Origin: Paralithodes platypus | Taxonomy: Eukaryota > Arthropoda > Malacostraca > Decapoda > Lithodidae | DNA: 64,000 nt | Direction: 5' to 3' | Assembly: GCA_032716605.1 (NCBI GenBank) | Contig: CM064519.1 | Coordinates: 17,449,794 to 17,513,793 of the forward strand | Shown here: in pieces, positions 55,255 to 64,000 of the stretch | How the letters are laid out: every line of letters starts with the position of its first letter | Position numbering within the stretch: position 1 is the first letter of the stretch | Notes under the pieces: model-generated | What the model saw: the letters and a program-made list of their open reading frames with translations, nothing else | Told to the model about the DNA's origin: nothing | Databases searched by the model: none | Translations under genes and position numbers: made by a program

Positions 55255-55445
55255 CTTGATCTTGGAGTGTTGGTGAGTGGGGTGTGAGAGGTGTATAGAG
55301 TGGGGGTGAAGAGTGGTGATGACAGGTGTGATGAGGTGGTGAATGAGAGAGAAAGAGAGAGAGAGTGTTGGGGTGTGAGAGGTGTATAGAGTGGGGGTGA
55401 AGAGTGGTGATGACAGGTGTGATGAGGTGATGAATGAGAAGTGTG
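55255..55445. repeat. Direct duplication, about 100 bp, GA-rich
   Basis: GGGGTGTGAGAGGTGTATAG, then GTGGGGGTGAAGAGTGGTG and ATGACAGGTGTGATGAGGTG appears at 55279-55342 and again at 55372-55435, separated by (GA)n. Confidence 0.85.
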
Positions 55446-56057
55446 TGAGAGAGAGAGAGAGAGAGAGACAGTGAGACAGAGACAGACAGTGAGACAGAGA
55501 CAGACAGAGAGAGAGAGAGAGACAGACAGAGAGAGAGAGACAGACAGACAAAGAGAAAGAGAGAGATTTACATAGATACACTGACCACACAGACCTTATG
55601 ATCCCAGCGAGGTGGTCAGGAATTAATTGTAGTAGAGATAGCTAACCCGAGAGTAAGGGACAGAGGAAGGAAAGGATAGCAAAGAAGAAGAGAGAGAGAG
55701 AGCGAGAGAAAAACAAAATGAGAGAGGGGGGGGGGGGGGTGTAGCGGTGATTTCCTGGCCTAGCCCCCAAGCTGTTTGTTGATGTGTGGCGCCCACAAGT
55801 TTGGTTTGGCACCGATACTCAGACTACCCGGGGATGCTTTCGTTGATGTGCTTGATGAAGGGCTGAGAGGAGGGTTGGTTTGACGAGTAAGCATATCAGA
55901 TTTGTTAATAGGAGAGGCGTGAGAGAGAGAGAGATTACGATCTAAGTGAAGTGGCCTGGACTGAATTCTAGTAGAGATAACAAACCCGAACGAAATGGAA
56001 AGTGGAAGGAAAGGATAGCAAAGAGAGAGAGAGAGATTGCTTCCCCCCCCCCCCCCA
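55446..56057. repeat. Two copies of the GA-associated repeat with (GA)n
   Basis: GACA/GA tracts (55446-55565), then ACACTGACCACACAGACCTT, CAGCGAGGTGGTCAGG, AAAGGATAGCAAAGAAG into (GA)n (to about 55708). A second, shorter copy lies at 55925-56035, again ending AAAGGATAGCAAAGAGAGAG. G- and C-homopolymers lie at 55727-55738 and 56045-56056. 56058-56900 shows no recognised gene. Confidence 0.7.
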
Positions 56058-56914
56058 CACACACACATCATGCTATCCAAATATCTTCATAAATTATTTT
56101 CTGAATTGTGAAAAATGCACGTAATTTCTAAAGGCGTTTTTGCCATTCTAGAACCCATACCATGAGTATTTATGGACTGATATACGTTTAATGATGCACA
56201 GATGTGCAATATACTTATATAAGCAATATATCATACACAAAAATGCGTTATTGCCATTGGAGAATGTCACCCAGAATTTCTTTGGCAAACCTTTTGAGAT
56301 ATATTTATGAATACATTTATGATTATATATTCAAACATTATTGTAAGCACTTTCTAATAATGAAAACCGCGAAATTAAAATGACGTGTATTTATGCTTTG
56401 AGAATGCACCATGCAAATTTCAAGAGGTTTAAAAAAAAATTGGATTTTGTATATTTTTTCAAACTAATAGAATAACAAACATGTTGAAATATCATAAAAT
56501 TAAGGGGTACACTAAATTCTATAAACCCTTCATGTACTTAAAAGGATTGCAATTACATTTGAAGACTAGCAAACCCAGCTACAGTTTTCCCTTCCGCAAT
56601 GCAATTCTCAGTTAATTGCCAATAGATTTCCCCCCTGGCCGCCGCTCTCCACACTTTATGGTAATGGTCTGCAGGCTTCACCAGTATACGACCATCACGG
56701 CTGTCTCCCTTTTACCCCGGCTAGCAGTAAACTATTTTGTTCAGAATTATATAGTTGTGGAAGTCAGAAGAATAAATGAGGTGGCCTTCTAAAGCTGAGT
56801 AAAATCATCACACATGATAATTTGTGGACCTCTTATATGTTCCTTTCGGCAAATACAATCATCAGGATTGATTTATGCAGGCTATATCTCCCTCAATCAA
56901 TCTTTCCTTCATTT

Positions 56915-57250
56915 TATGACTTAAGTTATAAATTTCATGTGTCCAGGTATTTTGACCTCAACCATAGACTACAATAGATCTGGACTGGACACGAAAATGG
57001 AACTTTGCAGTAAGGGACCCAAAATCGGGAAACAAACCCCCTAGTTCGAACCTCGAAAATATCACATTATCGAGGTTTCGAGGTTCAAACTTGGGGGTTC
57101 GTTCTCTGATTTTGGGTCCCTTACTGCAAAGTTCCATTTTCGTGTCCAGTCCAGATCTACTGTAGTCTATGCCTCAACATTTCTTGAATTTGGCCCTGTC
57201 ACTCTTTTTGCTTTGGGAGAGACATTCGTTACAGGAAACCTGCCTTTTGT
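56915..57250 (+). pseudogene. LINE 3' end, relative of 26228-26480, interrupted
   Basis: TTTTATGACTTAAGTT, CATGTGTCCAGGTATTTTGA on the left of the foldback, and TTTGGCCCTGTCACTCTTTT with AGAGACATTCGTTACAGG on its right, match the end of the LINE at 26350-26465. Decayed; no reading frame. Confidence 0.65.
56963..57171. mobile_element. 209-bp foldback element with 7-bp target duplications
   Basis: Inverted arms of about 70-95 bp start CATAGACTACA and include GATCTGGACTGGACACGAAA, ATGGAACTTTGCAGTAAGGG and ACCCAAAATC, then GTTCGAACCTCGA-type inner arms. Flanked by CCTCAAC on both sides (56956-56962, 57172-57178). The arms are highly similar, so the insertion is young relative to the LINE it split. 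Superfamily not assignable. Confidence 0.82.
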
Positions 57251-57889
57251 CTAATATTTATTGTAACTTTGACACTTAACTCAATATTTTATTTTCACTG
57301 GGAGTAAGTTGAACTTACCAATGTACCACTACATTTTACATTATGAAGACATAATGTAAAGCACAGTGAGTAACTTATTGTACAGCATGATCAATGCCAA
57401 CGTATCTTTGTAATGATTATAATTACATAAAATATGTATATACTGTATTTCAAATTCAGTATTATATTCCGAGTATTTCTGATAAGATATAGAAAATCCG
57501 GGACACAATGTTGCTCCCCTCCTGAATACCATCACAGAGACACACATCAACTGGCTTAAACTTTACTGACAAGGGAACGTCCTCTTACATGGAGGGGATT
57601 GAGCCTGAATCCCTGATGTGGCAGCTCGGGAAGACAGGATGACGCAGAGAAGGCGGGTTGTGCGTGTAAACAACATAGGCGGTGGGAGGCACGTGTATTA
57701 GGTGTAAGTGACAAGGGTATCGTGGCATAATCTCTGGTGCTGTTCTCTTACACATTATTTAATATTGAAAATTTGGCTTTGGTGAGGTTCTTTGAAGCTT
57801 GAATAAGATTACCGGTGTTTGTCAATTCACAATTACCTATAGCTAGAGACACCCCACACACACTCATACACTGTCAGAGGAAAGATAAT

Positions 57890-58130
57890 GAGTTACATAG
57901 ATACACAGACTACATAGCCTTTGTAGTCTCTACTAGTCAGTCTGGCCTTAAATCTAAAGAAAAAGCGTATGCTAGAGTTCAAGACAAGTAGATTATAGTG
58001 GAAGGTGTTATAGATACTCAGACCACACAGACCAGGTGGTCCGGCCTTAATACTTCTAGACAGGAACAGTTTATAGTAAAAGAATAGGACAACAAAGTAG
58101 AGAGAGAGAGAGTGTGTGAGACAGTGTCAG
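57890..58130 (+). repeat. GA-associated repeat, two partial copies
   Basis: GAGTTACATAGATACACAGAC, CATAGCCTTTGTAGTCTC, then a second ACTCAGACCACACAGACCAG, GTGGTCCGGCCTTAATACTT, AATAGGACAACAAAGTAG ending in (GA)n at about 58098. 57251-57889 shows no gene. Confidence 0.6.
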
Positions 58131-58292
58131 TAATCATATACAAATTCGCTCAATCTCCGTGAATATGCCCTCCGACCGGTACCATATGAAGCTGTGTTAC
58201 CACCCGCCCGCCCGTAGCTGGAGTTTAACGAGAGTAAGCAGGGCGGTATTATTGACCGTTAGACTCAGCCCAGCGCCGGGGATGGGAGTGGT

Positions 58293-58297
<5 letters not shown>

Positions 58298-58354
<57 letters not shown>
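58298..58354. repeat. (GA)n microsatellite
   Basis: Pure GA tract. Confidence 0.95.
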
Positions 58355-58359
<5 letters not shown>

Positions 58360-58457
58360 ACGGCTGCGTAAACAAAAAATGTACTCTGCAAAATATCCTG
58401 TGTACACTCGGATGGCATAGTGACTAGAATATCTTCTCAAAATTAATTTATCCCCAG

Positions 58458-58560
58458 AACTTCTACTCTTTGGAATTCACTTCCTTGGAGTTAATTTCCT
58501 CAAATTTACAACCTACAACATGTTAAGTCCAATTGTTACAAACAATTTATGAATGGATGA
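58458..58560 (+). pseudogene. Short LINE RT C-terminal remnant
   Basis: AGAACTTCTACTCTTTGGAA reads RTSTLWNSLP, the LWNSLP signature of non-LTR RT C-termini, and stops three codons later. The following 250 bp to about 58805 may be its 3' UTR; no other signal seen. Confidence 0.5.
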
Positions 58561-58810
58561 TACCTTTAGGCACATGGACCTTTTTTGTTTCGACTTTGTT
58601 TTGACTTTGTTTTTCCTTCCTCTACTTTACTTATTGTATCATAAAACAAAATTCATTATATGAACTTCACGCCTCCCTCATTTCGATCACTATTCCATTA
58701 CCTAGAACCCCTCCCATTGTGCCTGTGCCATTAATATCCTGCTGCCTCTCACAACAACACGGCCTCTTGACAATTTATGGAAATGGCCCTGCGTTCAAAG
58801 TCCAGGAAGG

Positions 58811-59182
58811 TTAAGGGGGGATGGGCCGCTTTTCTGGGTCACTTTCTCCCTCATGTTTAGCCCCATTAGTTTTCAGATGGTAAGATGTTTGCCCCATTAG
58901 TTAGTCGATTTTAATACCAATCGCCCTATTTCTTCGTCAATATTTAGACCTTTCATGCTATTTGGGTGTCGATTTTTTCCCTGGCGAACGATAGTGAGCC
59001 TGTAATGTTGGAAGAACCGGCCTTCGGCCGAGACATTTTTCTACCGGAAAATGTACAAATTAATCTAGAAAGGGGATCTAATGGATGTTATTTTTTTAAA
59101 TGTGATGGAGGTCTAGGGAGGAAACTAGAAAAATAACGAATACATGCAAAAATCGCCCAAATAGTTAACTATCTCCCCTTAA
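58811..59182 (+). mobile_element. MITE-A (subtype A2) copy, intact, 372 bp
   Basis: TTAAGGGGGGATGGGCCGC to CTATCTCCCCTTAA with TTAA on both sides; core GGCGAACGATAGTGAGCC, CCGGCCTTCGGCCG, TTTTTCTACCGGAAAA. Good reference for subtype A2. Confidence 0.9.
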
Positions 59183-59243
59183 GGTCTCATCGTTTAGATT
59201 ACCGAGGATATTGGGGTCTCTGGAAGCTATGTATATTCTGAAA

Positions 59244-59247
<4 letters not shown>

Positions 59248-59327
<80 letters not shown>

Positions 59328-59375
59328 AACGGTAAGTGTATTTGGCAGTGCCTGTCTACCTTGAAGTAAATAATA

Positions 59376-59441
<66 letters not shown>

Positions 59442-59560
59442 TAGAGAGAGAGAGCGAGAGCAAGAGAAAGGGAGAGAGAGAGCGAGAGCAAGAGAAAGGG
59501 AGAGAGAGAGCGAGAGCAAGAGAAAGGGAGAGAGAGAGCAAGAGAAAAGGAGAGAAAGAG
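59248..59560. repeat. (GA)n microsatellites and a GAGCAAGAGAAAGG array
   Basis: GA tracts at 59248-59326 and 59380-59432, then a 30-bp unit (GAGAGCAAGAGAAAGGGAGA) repeated about four times (59450-59545). Confidence 0.93.
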
Positions 59561-59962
59561 AGCATTTCTTCGCTTTCTTATAATTTGTGAAGTCTGGAGG
59601 GGCTATAGGCATAAAAGCTCCCCATTTTCTATACGAGATCAAAGGTGACACCGTGAGCTTATAATTAAATAGACGACTACCCAGTTTATTAGATTCTCAA
59701 GGCTCCATTATTTACTTGGAACGACGAATTTAGTTTATGGTAGGGTAGTTTTTGGCAATACATAATCCGGCTGTATAGTTTCCTGTTATTTAGCATGAAT
59801 TTAATTTAAAATAAAGCAACTAGCATTTACAAATTCTACGAATATCTATTGAATTTCCCCTCATATATATATATATACCGGTATATATATATATATTGTA
59901 TATACACAAGTCTAATATACCTTTATAGATGTAAACCAAATGTTTGTATTATAATGTGCTTC

Positions 59963-60197
59963 TTAACCCTCTCAGACATATGACGCGATTTTGAGCCTAT
60001 TGGGGATACTTTAAAGCCTTTGTTACCATCAGGGGTATATAGAAACCTTTAGTTTAGTTACTTCAAGCTCTGCAGTTGTCTTTGAGTTAGCTGTGAGCAG
60101 AAAACTAATTTTGGAGAGGTAATTATAAGAGTGAGAAAACTCTGTTTCTTATTGCTAATCTGGCAAACTCTGCATCATAAATGCGTGAAAGGGTTAA
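59963..60197. mobile_element. MITE-C copy, TTAA on both sides
   Basis: TTAACCCTCTCAGACATATG to ATGCGTGAAAGGGTTAA. 235 bp. A (TA)n with central ACCGGT lies just left (59866-59896). Confidence 0.78.
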
Positions 60198-60469
60198 TAT
60201 ACCACAGTCATGTATGTCTTCAACAGACAGAACTGCTGGTGACTATTTTCAGGCAATTGGTTTACGCTATAAATAGTGAACAAATAATTATATATATTAG
60301 TTGGATAATACAATAAGCCCAGATTACGTCACATTGACTTAAAGGAGCGAAGCATGGACGTTGTTGGAGACACACAAACCAAGAATGAGAGGGGTTTAAA
60401 TGAGTTACTTGAGAAGTGCGTGCGGAGTTACATGAAGGGATGGACAGACAAATGAGAAAGTACAAAAGC

Positions 60470-60775
60470 GGTGTGGTGTGGATGTAGATGTGCTGGAAAG
60501 TGTGAAAATGAACACCTTGAGATAGTTCAGCCATGTGGAACATATGGGAAGCGAGAGAATGAATAAGAGAGTGTACGAGAATGAGGTAGGACAGAGAGGG
60601 AGAGGGAGACATAGACCGAGAGAGAGGTGGAAGGATGGAGTTAAGAAGTATATGCGTGAAAGCGGTGCTGGATGGGAGGAGAGACTTCGACTGACTGGGG
60701 ACAGAAGTGCAAGGGGGTGGTTAGTTCGTGGCCACCCCTTCGAGGAACACGGCGTCCGGCAATATATAGATATGC
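60470..60775 (+). pseudogene. RTE-like LINE 3' end, RT C-terminal remnant
   Basis: From about 60535 the frame reads HMGSERMNKRVYENEVGQRG, then RERWKDGVKKYMRESG and ERLRLTGDRSARGWLVRGHP. This is the R-G-R-G-R-P/RW-x-DGV tail common to RTE-type and related non-LTR RTs. An in-frame stop lies just upstream (TAG near 60522). The end GGCGTCCGGCAATATATAGAT matches the tails at 37848 and 54130. Strongly 5' truncated, non-functional. Confidence 0.7.
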
Positions 60776-60779
60776 TTCA

Positions 60780-60994
60780 TTAACCCTTTGAAGACTGTGA
60801 CGCATTTTGACAGTTTATTCTAACAATAATTAGACGCCTTTATACAGTTTAAGAAGAATCTATTGGAATTATTTGGGTAAAAACTATCTCAATTAACCCT
60901 CTGACTTCCACATACCCATTCTAATTTGAATAAAATCGTCTAATAATAGCCGGAAAACAAAAAATAAATGCGCATCGGCTCTTGAAAGGGTTAA
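60780..60994. mobile_element. MITE-C copy, intact, 215 bp
   Basis: TTAACCCTTTGAAGACTGTG to GCTCTTGAAAGGGTTAA; inner AAATCGTCTAATAATAGCCG against ATAATTAGACGCC. Inserted right behind the LINE tail. Confidence 0.85.
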
Positions 60995-61338
60995 GTATAT
61001 CATATCTTACCCGAATGCATTAGGCATATAAAATCAGGATTGCATTTCATTCCTATTCAACATGCGAGATATCTGAAGTTCTTTATTTCCCTGTGCTTTC
61101 TTTTCTACCACGACTTTTCTTGCCTTGTGCAATTTGAACTTTGGAATCACTTTATTCAACTTTACGAGTTTTGTGCCCAAACTTCTGTGCGGGATGAAAA
61201 AGGATTCCTCAGGTTTATACAGACCAGCATTTTTGCATAGAAATAAGGAACTGATATAAGCTGAACACTGAAAAGTAACTCACTCACACAAATACATGCA
61301 TAGACACCCGTATGTATGCACACACGAACACACACACA

Positions 61339-61364
61339 GTATATATATATATATATATATATAT
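61339..61364. repeat. (TA)n microsatellite at the LTR insertion site
   Basis: Short TA tract that ends exactly where the LTR starts. 60995-61338 shows no gene. Confidence 0.85.
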
Positions 61365-63164
61365 TGTGACGCACCCCAGTGCTGGGCAACGCAACCTGAT
61401 TGTACTCCTTGGTACTCCATTGTACCGCCCGTGATCTGGCTACCGTCAGCCGCTATGTATATTGAGTGTGACAACTTATAACTATGTTCTTTGTATCTCT
61501 GCAAAGGTCTCGTCATGTGCTAACCAGTGGTGGGTTTTGTTTTAAGCCATGTCGAGACCTTCCATTTAATATGTAGTATCAATAGAGAAGTTGATAGATA
61601 AGACAATGAGAGTTCAGAGAGAGAGAGTGAGTTAGGCTTCAGAGCAAGAGGGTAGCAACGCGGCGCGCTGCCGGCCGGGTGGTTGCCAGACGTATGGACT
61701 GGTTGGCAGCCTTGCCCTTATAGCTAGGTGCGATAGGGTTGGTAGTCCATTGTTGCCTGCCTGGGCTGGGCCCATGTTGTCGTACAGCACACTGCCTGGA
61801 GGTTGGCTGTGTGTTCCTTGACCAGGTTGCCTAGAACCTTTGAGATTCTAACATCCCTTGCTCTCTCTCCCCACTTCTCACGGTTGCACTCTTTCTCTCT
61901 GAAGACATTACTCTCATTTCATTCTTCTCTCTATTTAAATGCATAACCTTCCCTTGAGGTCCTAAAGGAGTTTCAGCACTCACCTCTCGTATTACTCTTA
62001 GGACAAGCATATATTTACATGTATTAGATTTAAGGGGTTAATGTGAACAGCGATCTTCTTGATGAGGATAGTTGGTGAACGTTCTACATGTTCACGAGTT
62101 ATATGCCCTGCTCATCATCCCATTTGTGACTAGACTGGTGCCATGTGTAAGAGCCCGACCATGCCCAGGAGTTGTCTGTAGAGGGACGAGGACTTAGCCT
62201 TGATTTGCATACCGAGCCAGGAGCGAGTGTAGCACCCGAGACTACAGCTCGCTCGTAGTGCCGGTATAGTAGAGTAACGTAATTTATCTGTCCTTGTGTT
62301 CTCTACAGTCTTCTCCTGGGTTCTCGCTTTCGGTGCTGGGACTCGTTGTTCCTGTGACTTGGCCTGCTAGCTAGAACACATGGGGATGATGAGTGGGATA
62401 TATCTTTATTTTACTATGCATTGCAGCTCTCTTTAAGTATATATCTATAACACTTTACAATACACATTACTCACACACAAGACAACACTATTAATACTTT
62501 CATGTATCAATTAACTGCACTGTCGTTTTGCTGCTGTGTCCGGAGTTCTGTTGCGTAGGGCGCATACGGACTCGGAGGGGAGACGGAGTGAGAGAAGCGA
62601 AGTAGCCTATGCGGTAGTAGGCTACCGGCGCAGTACTGTTGCCTGCAACCTTTTAGTTATTCCAAGTATAGATTCATTATTATAATAAGTGACTACTATT
62701 TATGTTCCTCCCATGTGTATTATTAGGTATCTACTGGATCATGAACATCTTGTATGCTACATGCTAGTGCATGTTAGTAGGGGACAGTTAGTGTAGTGCA
62801 CGCGCTTTCAAGTAGGCGTGTACATTTGTCATTTAGCATTTCACTGTCATACCTTTAGCCTGCTTCTATTCTACAATATTAGAGGCTTAATATTAACGTA
62901 GTTTCTTGAGTATTGCATTTCTTTAGTAATAACGTAACCTATAAATGTCTGAGGGAGTTTAGCCTCATAGCCTACCCCTGTTGTACACTTTCGCCGAGTT
63001 AAGGTACCTCGTTACCGTAGACGATAACTCTGTAGGGCGTTGGTGCTTTTGTTGTCTGGAGCATATAGTATTTGTGACTGGAATCGAGCGTGTCGTTGTC
63101 ACTTAAGCCATTTCTGTCCTACGATCAAGAATCCCGAATATGTATTGCCGATCCAGCCGTAACA
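61365..63164 (+). mobile_element. 5' LTR of a Ty3/Gypsy-type retrotransposon, about 1.8 kb
   Basis: Begins TGTGACGCACCCCAG and ends CCAGCCGTAACA. TGTGACG/CGTAACA is a near-perfect short terminal inverted repeat with the canonical TG...CA ends, and such ends are common in Gypsy LTRs. It is followed three bases later by a TGG-starting primer-binding site. The interior has no long frame and is free of minisatellites, unlike the rest of the window. The second LTR must lie beyond 64000, so boundaries rest on termini only. The length is at the long end for an LTR. Confidence 0.7.
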
Positions 63165-63167
63165 AAA

Positions 63168-63185
63168 TGGCGACCTTGCACAAGA
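63168..63185 (+). promoter_or_regulatory. Candidate tRNA primer-binding site
   Basis: TGGCGACCTTGCACAAGA starts with TGG, complementary to the CCA end of a tRNA, three bases after the LTR end. The primer tRNA is not identified. Confidence 0.6.
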
Positions 63186-63429
63186 TTCAGTAGTATCCTA
63201 TCACATGTTTTTTGGAGAACTATTCTATGCTACCTAGTAAGAGCTGGCTAGAATTTTCTTGCATATTGGAGGAATTTTTATTGTGTCATTATTGTATTGG
63301 TGGACTTGCAGATTGTTTCGTTAGGTGTCTAGAGTAGAGTCATTCAAGCATCTTTAACATTTTTGTGAGTCGAGACTGCAATTAGTAATAAGCACTTTTT
63401 TTTTGAACAGCAATTGTATAACCAGCACT

Positions 63430-64000
63430 ATGTCTAATGACTCATCATTTACGGGGGAGGATAACACGGTACAGCCTAGTGACCAGCAAGTACAGCAGAT
63501 ATTTAGGGAGGGGAGTGTTATAAGTGGAGAGAGGGATGCCCGGGCATTTTTGCAGACACCTTTGACCGAACAGCGCCTGCAGGCTATTGATTGTTACGGT
63601 CTTCGCTGTTTAGCCACGGTTTTGGGGCGGGACTGTCCTGACAGTTGGCCCAAGAAGAATTTGGTGGCATGTTGTTGGGTGATGGCGATGGGGCGGTGGG
63701 TGGAGTGGGGTCTTGGGGGGTTCCCTCCAAGCCTCCATTCCACTCTACCCCTGAGCTGGGCCCTCAGCCAGCGAGTCTTAGCACGATGCAGCAGGAGGGT
63801 TCTCAATGGCAAGCTGGCTTACCCGTAAACACGTCTCGGTGTGGATCCCCCATTTTGTGCTCTCCCCCCCCAGGCCTGTCTCCTGAGATGTTATTTCAGC
63901 TAGAACTAGCTAAGCTTAAGTTGCGAGAGAGTCAACAGGCTAGTATAGAACGGATTAAGCTGCAGGAGACTCAGATACAACAGGCTAGTATAGAACGGAT
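63430..64000 (+). pseudogene. Gag-like protein of the LTR element, frameshifted, cut by window end
   Basis: ATG at 63430 in CACTATGTCT context. The first about 80 codons are acidic, then show a SAP-like helix pair (TPLTEQRLQAIDCYGLRCLA, then RDCPDSWPKKNLV), an arrangement seen at the N-terminus of some Gypsy Gag proteins. Around 63650-63700 the sensible reading moves to another frame (ATG at 63888 lies in it), which stays open to 64000. That frame reads SPEMLFQLELAKLKLRE and a twice-repeated QQASIERI, a charged coiled-coil-like stretch typical of such Gags. The original frame runs on to a stop near 63826 but reads low-complexity Trp/Arg sequence. A CCCCCCCCAG|GCC acceptor-like site at 63865-63874 means an intron is an alternative to a frameshift. 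Capsid, nucleocapsid and Pol are outside the window. Confidence 0.6.

Noticed and set aside
63594..63812. Minus-strand frame in the Gag region
   Set aside because: Antisense of the gag-like reading frame; no independent support.

Overview
The window looks like repeat-saturated, gene-poor nuclear DNA of an arthropod, most likely a decapod crustacean. The signs are: an extreme density of microsatellites and minisatellites, a short interstitial TTAGG-type (arthropod telomere) tract, several CR1/L2- and RTE-like LINE remnants, tRNA-like SINEs, many short TTAA-flanked inverted-repeat elements, and one exon that reads as an arthropod peptide-hormone GPCR. The species assignment is inference. No bacterial-type gene, operon, CRISPR array, rRNA gene or convincing functional tRNA gene was seen.

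Host gene. The only believable cellular coding sequence is at 50816-51170 (+). It is a 5' coding exon of a class B (secretin-family) GPCR carrying most of the hormone-binding domain, closest by eye to CRF-like/DH44 diuretic hormone receptors. It ends at a perfect CAG|GTAAGT donor. A polypyrimidine-AG acceptor at 49891-49892 suggests one exon of about 1.28 kb with a long 5' UTR. The rest of the gene must lie to the right, beyond an intron of unknown length that contains the following repeats or extends past the window.

Mobile elements. (1) MITE-A/B: about 28 copies of a 310-385 bp inverted-repeat element with ends TTAAGGGG...CCCCTTAA and an internal hairpin cluster (GGCGAGCGATAGCGAGCC, CCGGCCTTCGGCCGG, ACATTTTTC-GAAAAATGT). 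Type B is a near-complete foldback. (2) MITE-C: about 215 bp, ends TTAACCC...GGGTTAA, piggyBac-like termini, about 12 copies. MITE-A, B and C are repeatedly joined end to end through one shared TTAA. (3) A TA-flanked mariner-like MITE (6122-6369), a TTA-flanked Harbinger-like MITE (40411-40621, second copy around 49110-49463), and a 209-bp foldback with 7-bp target duplications (56963-57171). (4) Two nearly identical copies of a CR1/L2-like LINE (34032-37556 and 44681-47348, both minus strand), both broken by frameshifts. The second sits inside a 21-bp minisatellite. (5) LINE 3' remnants at 19990-20480, 26228-26480, 56915-57250, 58458-58560 and 60470-60775. (6) tRNA-like SINEs at 8060-8300, 15873-16199, 17289-17397 and 39141-39240. 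(7) The right end (61365-64000) is the 5' portion of a Ty3/Gypsy-type LTR retrotransposon: a 1.8-kb LTR (TGTGACG...CGTAACA), a primer-binding site, and a gag-like reading frame cut by the window edge.

Tandem repeats. Minisatellites fill 3190-3345, 9640-11460, 11584-11845, 12391-12920, 21425-23716, 28218-28571, 29199-29649, 29729-30140, 30385-30910, 31600-32935, 38522-39088, 44432-44680, 47349-48275 and 51510-51780. Many abut, contain or are built from MITE ends, so MITE insertion and tandem-repeat birth look linked. Long open frames inside arrays whose unit is a multiple of three are artefacts, not genes.
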